Part shown: positions 6,574-11,932 of the stretch, one piece after another | Layout of the letters: each line of letters opens with the position of its first letter | Numbering within the stretch: position 1 is the first letter of the stretch | Assembly: GCA_002505935.1 (NCBI GenBank) | Contig: DAWL01000014.1 | Coordinates: 1-11,932 of the forward strand | Length of the DNA: 11,932 nt | Direction: 5' to 3' | Origin: Euryarchaeota archaeon UBA226 | Lineage (GTDB): Archaea > Thermoplasmatota > Poseidoniia > Poseidoniales > Poseidoniaceae | Translations under genes and position numbers: made by a program | Notes under the pieces: model-generated | Seen by the model: only the letters and a program-made list of their open reading frames with translations | Database searches by the model: none | Told to the model about the DNA's origin: nothing

Positions 6574-7242
6574 CTACCTCTTGTTTCGATGATATTCATT
6601 CCACTCTAAATCAATCCAATGGGCGATTCTGTCGACAGGATCCGCAACTTGACTTGGATCCATGGTTTGCCAACCTCTCATCACACTAAGGTCTTCCAAG
6701 CCTGATTGAATGGCTCTTATTCGTTCAAAGGCGGCAATATAGCGGTCGGCTCTTCTCCAAGAATTGGCGTCTCGCTCTTTGAGCATAGACAGATGTTGTT
6801 CTTCAATATCGGCCTTCATGATGAAACCGATAGCCAAGCCTCCACTTTCTCTCCATTCATTCAACCAACGGTTATCGGGAACAAGATGCACCCCTTCGAC
6901 GAGTAGGTCAATTCCTTCTCTACGGGCCCTTGCAATGGAAGCCTCAATCCCAACTTCAACCACTGTGCATGAATCTCTCCAATCGAGAACAGGGTCTCCG
7001 GCTTCGCCTCTGGCGAAAGATGACCTATGTAGACGGGGGACCTCATGTTGTGGGTCCGTCACACGTAGCACTTCTCTGATAGCATCTGTCGATACGATTC
7101 GAGTGAAGCCGAGTTTGGCCGCCGCTTGTACTGCAACGGTAGATTTCCCCACTCCTGTAGTGCCAGCAATCAGTACCAAACGTGGTGGCCTTTTGCTATG
7201 CCCTGCCACCTTCGAGGCATCCATTCCGATGCGTTGACCCAT
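6574..7242 (-). CDS. 2-phosphoglycerate kinase-type P-loop kinase, short form
   Basis: This 222-residue P-loop kinase opens with RLVLIAGTTGVGKSTVAVQAA. The Walker A motif GTTGVGKS is at 27-34, and TRIVSTDAIREVLR follows at 47-60. The 'STDxIREVLR' stretch after the P-loop is the signature I associate with archaeal 2-phosphoglycerate kinases, which make 2,3-bisphosphoglycerate on the way to cyclic 2,3-bisphosphoglycerate. Further on are LHRSSFA (71-77), LLVEGVHLVPD (113-123) and an Arg-rich lid-like region (KERDANSWRRADRY, 155-168). Archaeal enzymes are often longer, with an N-terminal ATP-cone domain. Here only about 20 residues precede the core strand, so that regulatory domain is missing. 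The true substrate is uncertain, since zeta-toxin-like kinases share this fold. ATG 7242 has GAGGG 2 bases upstream; M7 is an alternative start. The gene converges on the pilus cluster and diverges from the aldehyde dehydrogenase. Confidence 0.78.
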   Translation of the reverse strand: MGQRIGMDASKVAGHSKRPPRLVLIAGTTGVGKSTVAVQAAAKLGFTRIVSTDAIREVLRVTDPQHEVPRLHRSSFARGEAGDPVLDWRDSCTVVEVGIEASIARARREGIDLLVEGVHLVPDNRWLNEWRESGGLAIGFIMKADIEEQHLSMLKERDANSWRRADRYIAAFERIRAIQSGLEDLSVMRGWQTMDPSQVADPVDRIAHWIDLEWNEYHRNKR

Positions 7243-7337
7243 GTCCCTCGTCTTTCGCTAATGAGCCAGCCTATCAATTCCTTGCCTCAGATTGCCCCAG
7301 CGACAGACCTTTGATGGCTGTGCCTGTGGCCTGCAAC
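7243..7337. promoter_or_regulatory. Divergent intergenic region between kinase and aldehyde dehydrogenase genes
   Basis: These 95 bases must hold the promoters for both flanking genes if each is transcribed on its own. I see no clear TATA box or BRE. CTATCAATTC at 7271-7280 is only weakly AT-rich. No Shine-Dalgarno precedes either ATG 7314 or ATG 7338 on the plus strand, so a leaderless or short-leader transcript is plausible. On the minus strand a GAGGG lies just before ATG 7242. Confidence 0.3.
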
Positions 7338-8783
7338 ATGGCTGAACAGAAACAGATGTGGTTGGATGGAGAATGGTGCGATGCAGCGAGTGGAGAAGTA
7401 TCAGAGATTTTCGACCCATCGGATTCATCGGTAATGTGTACTGTTCCAAGAGCTGGAGCGATTGATGTAGAAAGGGCAGTTTCAGCATCCCGTCTCGCTT
7501 TACAATCAAAGGATTGGTCATTGATGGATCCCGCTCAACGCGGTAGGATACTTCAGAAGATGGCTGCAGCGACGTATGCAGCTGCCAAGCAATTAGCGGC
7601 TCTAGAGTCTCAGAACAATGGCAAGACTTTCCGCGAGGCCTTGGGCGAGATTCGTTATGCTGCTTGGACTCTCGAGTATTTCGCAGGTTGGGCAGATAAA
7701 GTAGAAGGAAATACCATTCCTACTCCAGGTAATCGATTGAATTACACATTGAGGCAACCTTTGGGCGTTACTGCACATATTGTTCCGTGGAATTTCCCTC
7801 TTCAGTTAGCGATTCGTTCGATTGCACCTGCTCTAGCAGCAGGTTGTACTGCCATTGTCAAGCCAGCCAGCCTTACTCCAGTATCATTGTTGGAGTGGTG
7901 TAACGTCATCCAAGAATGCGGTCTTCCAAGTGGAGTTCTTCAGGTAATTACTGGTCCTGGTGGGGAGATTGGCGATGCGCTAGCAGGTTCTTCCGGAGTA
8001 GATGGAATAGTTTTGACAGGTGGAGTTCCAACAGGTAAAGCGGTCATGAAGAAGGCTGCTGAGAACCTCATACCTGTCGCTCTGGAATTAGGCGGAAAGG
8101 GTTGTAATGTGGTTTTTGCAGATGCTAATCTCAAGTATTGTGCCAAGGCAGTTTGTTTTGGGATATACATGAATGCTGGGCAGATGTGCTGGGCAGGATC
8201 ACGTTTATTGGTACACGAAGATGTTGTAGATGAACTATTGAATTTAATCTCCGAAGAGGTTGGTAAATGGAAGGTGGGTCCAGGTATGGCTGAAGGAGTG
8301 AGAATTGGCAGTATGGTTTCCAAGGACCATCGTCAATCGGTTTTGGATATGCTGCAACAAGGACTTGAGCAGGGAGGAGAATTGATTCTAGGTGGTAATG
8401 CATTGGATGGCGAACTTGGGGGTGGAGCCTTCATGGAACCGACCATTGTGAAAGGCGTAGGAGTGGATGACCTATTGTTCAAGGAGGAACTCTTCGGTCC
8501 TGTTCTTGCGGTATCCACTTTTAGCGATGAGAAGGAAGCCTTGCAGATGGCAAATGCCACAGAATTTGGATTGTTGAATGGTATTTGGACTCAGAATCTT
8601 GGACTTGCACATCGTATGGCAAGAGATATCCAGTCTGGGATGATTTCAATCAATGAATATCCAATCACCTTCCCACAAACTCCCTTCACAGGATGGAAAT
8701 CAAGTGGAATTGGAGTTGAACAATCGGCAGAAGCGATGAAGTTCTATACGCGACTAAAGAATGTCAATGTGAATTTGGGTTGA
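7338..8783 (+). CDS. NAD(P)-dependent aldehyde dehydrogenase
   Basis: This cytoplasmic enzyme oxidises an aldehyde to the free acid using NAD(P)+. From ATG 7338 it has 481 residues, normal for the family. Catalytic positions are present: N152 in PWNFPL, E250 in ALELGGKG, nucleophile C284 in GQMCWAGSR and E384 in EELFGPV. K175 in IVKPA binds the cofactor. Keeping E250 argues for the hydrolytic class rather than CoA-acylating methylmalonate-semialdehyde dehydrogenases. Two cofactor motifs differ from the norm: KPAS replaces KP(S/A)E and LTGG replaces FTGS. The exact substrate cannot be read from sequence; betaine-aldehyde-like and other small aldehydes are possible. The frame stays open upstream to a GTG at 7182 inside the opposite gene, which I reject. 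ATG 7314 (adding MAVPVACN) is a real alternative. An enoyl-CoA hydratase-family gene follows after 4 bases, so the two are probably cotranscribed. Confidence 0.93.
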   Translation: MAEQKQMWLDGEWCDAASGEVSEIFDPSDSSVMCTVPRAGAIDVERAVSASRLALQSKDWSLMDPAQRGRILQKMAAATYAAAKQLAALESQNNGKTFREALGEIRYAAWTLEYFAGWADKVEGNTIPTPGNRLNYTLRQPLGVTAHIVPWNFPLQLAIRSIAPALAAGCTAIVKPASLTPVSLLEWCNVIQECGLPSGVLQVITGPGGEIGDALAGSSGVDGIVLTGGVPTGKAVMKKAAENLIPVALELGGKGCNVVFADANLKYCAKAVCFGIYMNAGQMCWAGSRLLVHEDVVDELLNLISEEVGKWKVGPGMAEGVRIGSMVSKDHRQSVLDMLQQGLEQGGELILGGNALDGELGGGAFMEPTIVKGVGVDDLLFKEELFGPVLAVSTFSDEKEALQMANATEFGLLNGIWTQNLGLAHRMARDIQSGMISINEYPITFPQTPFTGWKSSGIGVEQSAEAMKFYTRLKNVNVNLG

Positions 8784-8787
8784 TCTG

Positions 8788-9567
8788 ATGGCCATCGAAG
8801 TCTCATCTATTGATGGTGTGGCAGTCATCCAAATGACTGGGGAGACCTCCTCCAACTCATTTTCAAGAGATTCTTTGAAGGCTATAGTAGAGGCTGTTGA
8901 TTCTGTACTTACAGACGACTCACTTCGCGCAGCAGTATTGACAGGCGAGGGTAGATTCTTCAGTGCAGGAGCAGATATCGGTGGTTTCAGACAATATCTG
9001 AATGACGGTACAATAACATCGTTCATTCATGATTTGACCGGGATGCTGCATCCTCTAATTCTCAGAATGCGTCGTTCACCCAAGATATTTGTCGCGGCAT
9101 TGAATGGAGCCGCTGCCGGAGGAGGGCTTGGTTTGGCATTGGCTTGCGATGCTAGAATTGCAGGCCCCGGTGCTAGATTGGCAGCTTCTTACGCGAGGAT
9201 TGGACTGTCTCCGGATGGAGGAACAACTTGGTTGCTGCCACGTTTAGTGGGAGTGCAGGCTGCTAGGCGCTTCTTTCTTGAAAATCAGATATGGAATTCA
9301 GAACAAGCGCTCGAGTTTGGTGCGGTCGATGAATTGGTATCGGAGGAAGAACTGATTTCAAGGGCCGAGGAAATTGCTCGAAACTGGTCAAGATGGGGAA
9401 AGCACACCCGTGAGGCGAGTAAGCACCTGCTCGACGTACAATTCTCCAATGACCTTGAGGAACATTTGCATCATGAGAGATTGCTTATCGAAGCAGCAGG
9501 AACAACTTCCGATTTTGCAGAGGGCGTCGATGCCTTCCTTAGCAAGAGGGATCCTGAATTCTCTTGA
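8788..9567 (+). CDS. Enoyl-CoA hydratase/isomerase family protein, PaaG-like
   Basis: This crotonase-fold enzyme of 259 residues acts on an acyl-CoA thioester in the cytoplasm. The oxyanion-hole segments are FFSAGADI (57-64) and NGAAAGGGLGLAL (106-118). Both glutamates of classical enoyl-CoA hydratase appear to be missing: G115 replaces the first, in GGGLG where hydratases have GGG(C)E. Instead, ARIGLSPDGGTTWLLPRLVG (136-155) closely resembles PaaG-type isomerases, in which the Asp of PDxG (D143 here) is thought to act as acid/base. I therefore expect an isomerase, for example a ring-opening or double-bond shift on a CoA ester, rather than a simple hydratase. It follows the aldehyde dehydrogenase by 4 bases, with no clear ribosome site. 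Its 3' end overlaps the convergent sodX by 29 bases. A 3-hydroxyacyl-CoA dehydrogenase lies about 900 bases away on the other strand. Confidence 0.88.
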   Translation: MAIEVSSIDGVAVIQMTGETSSNSFSRDSLKAIVEAVDSVLTDDSLRAAVLTGEGRFFSAGADIGGFRQYLNDGTITSFIHDLTGMLHPLILRMRRSPKIFVAALNGAAAGGGLGLALACDARIAGPGARLAASYARIGLSPDGGTTWLLPRLVGVQAARRFFLENQIWNSEQALEFGAVDELVSEEELISRAEEIARNWSRWGKHTREASKHLLDVQFSNDLEEHLHHERLLIEAAGTTSDFAEGVDAFLSKRDPEFS

Positions 9568-9835
9568 ATCCTAGAATCATTTCCCGTTTGACTGGGCCAA
9601 AGTTGTGACTGTCTTGGCTAGCGGTGGGGTCAGGATTATCCCCTTCGAGAATATATTTTTCACCATCCATGGCTACTAGACGTTTGACGGCAGTAATTTC
9701 TGTGTTGAATGGATGCTTGAAGAGGATGAGGTCACCGAACTGTAGTTCCTCATCCTCTAGCACTTGAAATTCAATCTCATCCCCATCTACAAGACTGGGC
9801 CACATGCTGTCTCCGCGGATGACGACCCTGTACAT
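9539..9835 (-). CDS. sodX: Ni-superoxide dismutase maturation protease, S26 family
   Basis: This 98-residue soluble Ser-Lys protease is of the signal peptidase S26/S24 fold. The nucleophile is S10 in RGDSMWPSL and the general base is K51 in VKRLVA. The C-terminal box GDNPDPTASQDSHNFGPV (65-82) is the conserved GDN...S.DS..FG pattern. The nucleophile sits only 10 residues from the start, so there is no transmembrane anchor, unlike secretory signal peptidases. That small, anchor-free form next to Ni-SOD is what is known for the protease proposed to remove the SOD propeptide and free the nickel-binding His1. It is 9 bases downstream of sodN on the same strand and almost certainly cotranscribed. 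Its last 29 bases overlap, tail to tail, the end of the plus-strand enoyl-CoA isomerase gene. Confidence 0.9.
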   Translation of the reverse strand: MYRVVIRGDSMWPSLVDGDEIEFQVLEDEELQFGDLILFKHPFNTEITAVKRLVAMDGEKYILEGDNPDPTASQDSHNFGPVKREMILGFKRIQDPSC

Positions 9836-9844
9836 CCTGTCAAC

Positions 9845-10315
9845 TCAGGAAGCGCGGATCCATGGAACTTCACGTCCCTTGGCAGCCCAGAATATGTTGT
9901 GTATCTCTTCGATAGCATCCATCAATTCTTGAGCGTGAACTGCAGAAACTTCTACCTTGCAGGCGCTGCACAACTTGGCTGCTTGCCAGAAAATGTCGTG
10001 AAGATTAGGGATACTTTCTAAGTGCTGAGGCTTGAAGAAATCAGTCCACAATACTAGCAATTCTTTCTTGCACTTCTGCGCTTCTTCTTCTTTGATCGCT
10101 GCATAGCGACTCATGGTGTTCAGATACGCTGCCGAGCCACAATCACTTCCGTGGTTTTCCGCCAAAGTCAGCATTTTCGTAGTCATGGATTGCACGGCTT
10201 CTCCTGCAACTCTTGCACTTGCAGGGTCGTATACGCCACAAGGTCCGTCACAATGAGCAAAGGCTTCGATTCTCATGTTTTCTGAGGTCATGGTTGGCGC
10301 AGCAAGATTGAGCAT
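9845..10315 (-). CDS. sodN: Nickel superoxide dismutase
   Basis: This cytoplasmic enzyme converts superoxide to hydrogen peroxide and oxygen with a nickel centre. The nickel hook HCDGPCGVYDP is unmistakable. His1, Cys2 and Cys6 of the mature protein are H21, C22 and C26 from this start, with H21 encoded at 10253-10255. The following sequence (ASARVAGEAVQSMTTKM, then a four-helix-type region ending IHNIFWAAKG) matches the family. The mature enzyme would be 136 residues, longer than the roughly 117 of Streptomyces enzymes. Gly at hook position 4 (HCDGPCG rather than HCDLPCG) is the form I associate with marine cyanobacteria. Cleavage is expected between A20 and H21, by the protease encoded next door. 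The start is uncertain: ATGs at 10387, 10366, 10315, 10291 and 10276 are all in frame. I chose 10315 because known propeptides are short and it clears the divergent small gene, but 10291 or 10366 are possible. Confidence 0.95.
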   Translation of the reverse strand: MLNLAAPTMTSENMRIEAFAHCDGPCGVYDPASARVAGEAVQSMTTKMLTLAENHGSDCGSAAYLNTMSRYAAIKEEEAQKCKKELLVLWTDFFKPQHLESIPNLHDIFWQAAKLCSACKVEVSAVHAQELMDAIEEIHNIFWAAKGREVPWIRAS

Positions 10316-10385
10316 ATCAAGATGTGCGTGTTCCACAATCCCTGACAATCGCAGAATTGAAAGCATATGTGTGCAAGGTAGTCTC

Positions 10386-10490
10386 ATGTCTTATGATGAA
10401 ATCGGCTCAACATGCTGGAATTGCGGATTCAATATTGGTGTCTTTGTACCAGGAACTCCTTGTCCAAATTGCGATGAGCCAATGATATGA
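10386..10490 (+). CDS. 34-residue rubredoxin-like/zinc-ribbon protein
   Basis: This very small protein has two CxxC knuckles: C10-W-N-C13 followed by GF, and C26-P-N-C29, separated by 12 residues. CxxCG(F/Y)-x-CPxC with a 12-residue gap is the spacing I recall from the C-terminal rubredoxin-like domain of rubrerythrins. It suggests a single Fe or Zn tetrahedral site and almost nothing else. The remaining residues are MSYDEIGST before and DEPMI after. The frame is open further upstream, but that part lies antisense to the Ni-SOD 5' region. The gene fills the gap exactly: it starts beside sodN on the opposite strand and ends 1 base before the stop of the dehydrogenase gene. That fit and the clean motif support it as real. 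It could be an electron carrier, a metal-binding regulator or a zinc ribbon of other use. No Shine-Dalgarno is visible. Confidence 0.65.
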   Translation: MSYDEIGSTCWNCGFNIGVFVPGTPCPNCDEPMI

Positions 10491-10491
10491 A

Positions 10492-11373
10492 TCAGTGCTG
10501 ACGTTCTTCTGCCTTACCAGAGGTCCAGTCATAGATTCCTTTGCCAGTTTTCTTGCCCAATTCTCCGGCTGCGACGAGTTTCTCTAACAGAGGGTGCGGA
10601 GCATATGAATCGTCATCGAATGATTCCTGCAGGTTCAGAAGAATATCCCTTCTAACGTCTAATCCAACTAAGTCGGTCAACTCCAAAGGCCCCATTGGAT
10701 GTCTGTATCCAAGCACCATCGCCTTATCGATGTCAGCAGCGCTGGCAACACCATCAGAAAGCATGCGGATGGCTTCGTTTCCCAGTACAACTCCAAGTCT
10801 AGAAGTTGCAAATCCAGGTACATCATTGACTAAAATCGTCGTCTTATTCATCGCTTGACCAGCGCTCTGTGCGATGGCGATGGTCTCTTCGCTGGTTCTC
10901 TCATGGCGAACCAATTCCAATAATTCCATGATTGGAACGGGATTGAAGAAATGCATACCTATGACTTTCTCTGGCCTGCTGGATGCAGCAGCGATATCTG
11001 AGACTGACAGCGAGGACGTATTTGTTGCCAGAATGCATTCCTCCTTCGTTTCCTCAGCAAGAACATGGAAAACACGAGCTTTGATCTCAAGGTTCTCCGG
11101 TACGGCTTCAATAACCAAATCTGCATCTTTGACTGCGGCTCTCATGTCAGAGAATGTACTGATATTCGCCGCCCATTCCGTTTTTTGTTCAGGAGTTGTT
11201 TTTCCTCGGGCGATACCTTTGTCCCAAAACGCGTCAATAGTTTTCATTCCACGCTCCAACCCTTCTGGAAAAGCATCGAAAAGATTTGTCTTCCAACCAG
11301 TTTGAGCGCAGACCTGAGCGATTCCAGCACCCATGGTTCCAGCGCCGATGACCGCTACCGTCTCAATCTCCAT
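10492..11373 (-). CDS. L-3-hydroxyacyl-CoA (3-hydroxybutyryl-CoA) dehydrogenase
   Basis: This NAD-dependent enzyme oxidises (S)-3-hydroxyacyl-CoA to 3-oxoacyl-CoA in beta-oxidation, or runs in reverse in butyryl-CoA pathways. From ATG 11373 it has 293 residues, typical of single-domain Hbd proteins. The Rossmann motif is IGAGTMGAG (9-17), ATNTSSLSVSDIA lies at 116-128, and the catalytic dyad is H141 in GMHFFNP with E153 in LLELV. The C-terminal dimerisation domain carries MGPLELTDLVGLDV. VPGFATSR places serine where the Clostridium-type enzyme has the substrate-binding Asn of FVxNR; other FxTSR members exist as I recall. An upstream ATG at 11391 would add six residues, but GAGGAG at 11378-11383 sits 4 bases before ATG 11373 and decides the start. 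That ATG begins 1 base after the stop of the upstream transporter gene, so the pair is an operon. The PaaG-like enzyme nearby fits the same type of metabolism. Confidence 0.92.
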   Translation of the reverse strand: MEIETVAVIGAGTMGAGIAQVCAQTGWKTNLFDAFPEGLERGMKTIDAFWDKGIARGKTTPEQKTEWAANISTFSDMRAAVKDADLVIEAVPENLEIKARVFHVLAEETKEECILATNTSSLSVSDIAAASSRPEKVIGMHFFNPVPIMELLELVRHERTSEETIAIAQSAGQAMNKTTILVNDVPGFATSRLGVVLGNEAIRMLSDGVASAADIDKAMVLGYRHPMGPLELTDLVGLDVRRDILLNLQESFDDDSYAPHPLLEKLVAAGELGKKTGKGIYDWTSGKAEERQH

Positions 11374-11374
11374 A

Positions 11375-11932
11375 CTACTCCTCAGACGCATCCTGTTGAT
11401 GACGTTTCTCGCTCTGGGCTAAGGCAACCCCTCCGACGATTAGTGCAAAAGCGATGGCCAGACTCCACCCCAATCTCTCATCGAGCAACAACCAACCGCT
11501 TAGAATTCCGAATGGAGGGACAAGATAGACGTATAGTGCAGCCTTACCCGCTCCAATTACCTTGATTCCTTCTGCAAACCAGACATAGGAGACAACTGTA
11601 GACAGGATTGCAAGGAACAATGTTGCCAGCCATGCTCTTCGACTAATCTCTGGGATTCCAACTTGTATGGTCTCCAAGGCGGCAGCGGGAGTCAAGAATA
11701 CGAATCCGGCTAATGATGCCCAAACAGTTAGTGTAAGTGGGGACATGGCTTCCGCATCTTCACTGCCGTCTCCCATCGCTTTTTTCATTAGAATTGATGA
11801 GTAAGCCCAAGATAACGCAGCTAGAGCGATTAGCGCGTTTCCTAAGATCCGTTCATCTGCTGGGATATCGATATTCGGAGAGTACAGGAAGAGAATTGCA
11901 ACCCCGGAAACTCCCATTCCAATACCGCTGGC
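11375..11932 (-). CDS. EamA/DMT-family transporter, 5' truncated by window edge
   Basis: This is the C-terminal part (185 residues) of a drug/metabolite transporter superfamily permease. The reading frame stays open to the window edge (ASGIG before the first visible Met at 11917), so the start lies outside. Six or so hydrophobic helices are visible, with the second EamA domain starting at ALIALAALSWAYSSILMKK and ending with the typical ILSTVVSYVWFAEGIKVIGAGKA, then LVPPFGILSGWLLLDERLGW and a final helix GVALAQSEKR. The 'P.....G...L.E' motif is the family hallmark before the last helix. A polar acidic insertion (GDGSEDAEAMS) joins helices in the middle. The substrate cannot be inferred; exporters of amino acids or metabolites are common in the family. 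It is cotranscribed with the hydroxyacyl-CoA dehydrogenase, whose ribosome-binding site lies in its last two codons. Confidence 0.88.
   Translation of the reverse strand, partial: ASGIGMGVSGVAILFLYSPNIDIPADERILGNALIALAALSWAYSSILMKKAMGDGSEDAEAMSPLTLTVWASLAGFVFLTPAAALETIQVGIPEISRRAWLATLFLAILSTVVSYVWFAEGIKVIGAGKAALYVYLVPPFGILSGWLLLDERLGWSLAIAFALIVGGVALAQSEKRHQQDASEE
11378..11383 (-). promoter_or_regulatory. Shine-Dalgarno for the hydroxyacyl-CoA dehydrogenase, inside the transporter gene
   Basis: GAGGAG on the minus strand is formed by the last two Glu codons of the transporter gene and lies 4 bases before ATG 11373. It selects 11373 over the ATG at 11391 and indicates coupled translation of the two genes. 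Confidence 0.55.

Noticed and set aside
6565..6580. A terminator between the convergent pilus cluster and kinase gene
   Set aside because: Only three bases separate the stops, and I see neither a hairpin nor a T-tract strong enough to call.
6764..7237. A 157-codon plus-strand frame opposite the 2-phosphoglycerate kinase-type gene
   Set aside because: It is the antisense shadow of a well-supported kinase with P-loop, and its Ser/Pro/Arg-rich product shows no domain.
7182..7337. A GTG at 7182 as start of the aldehyde dehydrogenase
   Set aside because: It would overlap the opposite kinase gene by about 60 bases and add residues with no family likeness. The family alignment begins a few residues before WLDGEW, matching ATG 7338.
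9764..10021. An 85-codon plus-strand frame opposite sodX and sodN
   Set aside because: Both minus-strand genes are certain, and the plus-strand product has no recognisable feature.
10275..10385. The upstream 37 codons of the small rubredoxin-like frame
   Set aside because: They are antisense to the Ni-SOD 5' region and show no conserved feature. The motif-bearing part begins at ATG 10386.
11065..11565. A 166-codon plus-strand frame opposite the dehydrogenase and transporter genes
   Set aside because: It spans two clearly recognised minus-strand genes and their junction, and its composition is that of a reverse-strand artefact.

Overview
The window reads as a mesophilic marine archaeon, most likely of the Poseidoniia (Marine Group II) or a related Thermoplasmatota lineage. 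This is an inference from gene content. Archaeal marks are a UPF0200-type P-loop kinase, a 2-phosphoglycerate kinase-type gene, an archaeal type IV pilus/Tad-like secretion ATPase with two T2SSF membrane proteins, and pilin-like proteins with archaeal-style N-termini. The nickel superoxide dismutase has the HCDGPCGVYDP hook that I associate with marine (picocyanobacterial-type) Ni-SODs. Genes are packed tightly on both strands. I see no rRNA, tRNA, CRISPR array, insertion sequence or gene-free stretch above 100 bases.

Region 1 (1-1127, +): the C-terminal part of a multi-pass membrane protein, possibly an ABC-2-type permease, then a UPF0200/dephospho-CoA-kinase-like NTPase. Region 2 (1230-6570, +): a five-gene pilus or secretion cluster. 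It holds the motor ATPase, a compact T2SSF/TadC-like platform protein, a much larger second T2SSF protein carrying two extracytoplasmic domains, and two small single-helix pilin-like proteins. The genes overlap or nearly touch, so they are very likely one transcript. No prepilin peptidase or obvious major pilin is present. Region 3 (6574-7242, -): a short 2-phosphoglycerate kinase-type enzyme, convergent with the pilus cluster.

Region 4 (7338-9567, +): an aldehyde dehydrogenase and a PaaG-like enoyl-CoA isomerase/hydratase, 4 bases apart. Region 5 (9539-10490): on the minus strand, Ni-superoxide dismutase (sodN) followed by its S26-type processing protease (sodX). Divergent from it is a 34-residue rubredoxin-like metal-binding protein. 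Region 6 (10492-11932, -): an EamA/DMT transporter cut by the window edge, followed after 1 base by an L-3-hydroxyacyl-CoA dehydrogenase. The CoA-thioester genes on either side of the sod genes suggest a heterotroph that oxidises fatty, amino or aromatic acids in oxygenated water.

The points most worth attention are the double-ectodomain T2SSF protein in the pilus cluster, the complete sodN-sodX pair in an archaeal context, and the small CxxC-x12-CxxC protein beside sodN.
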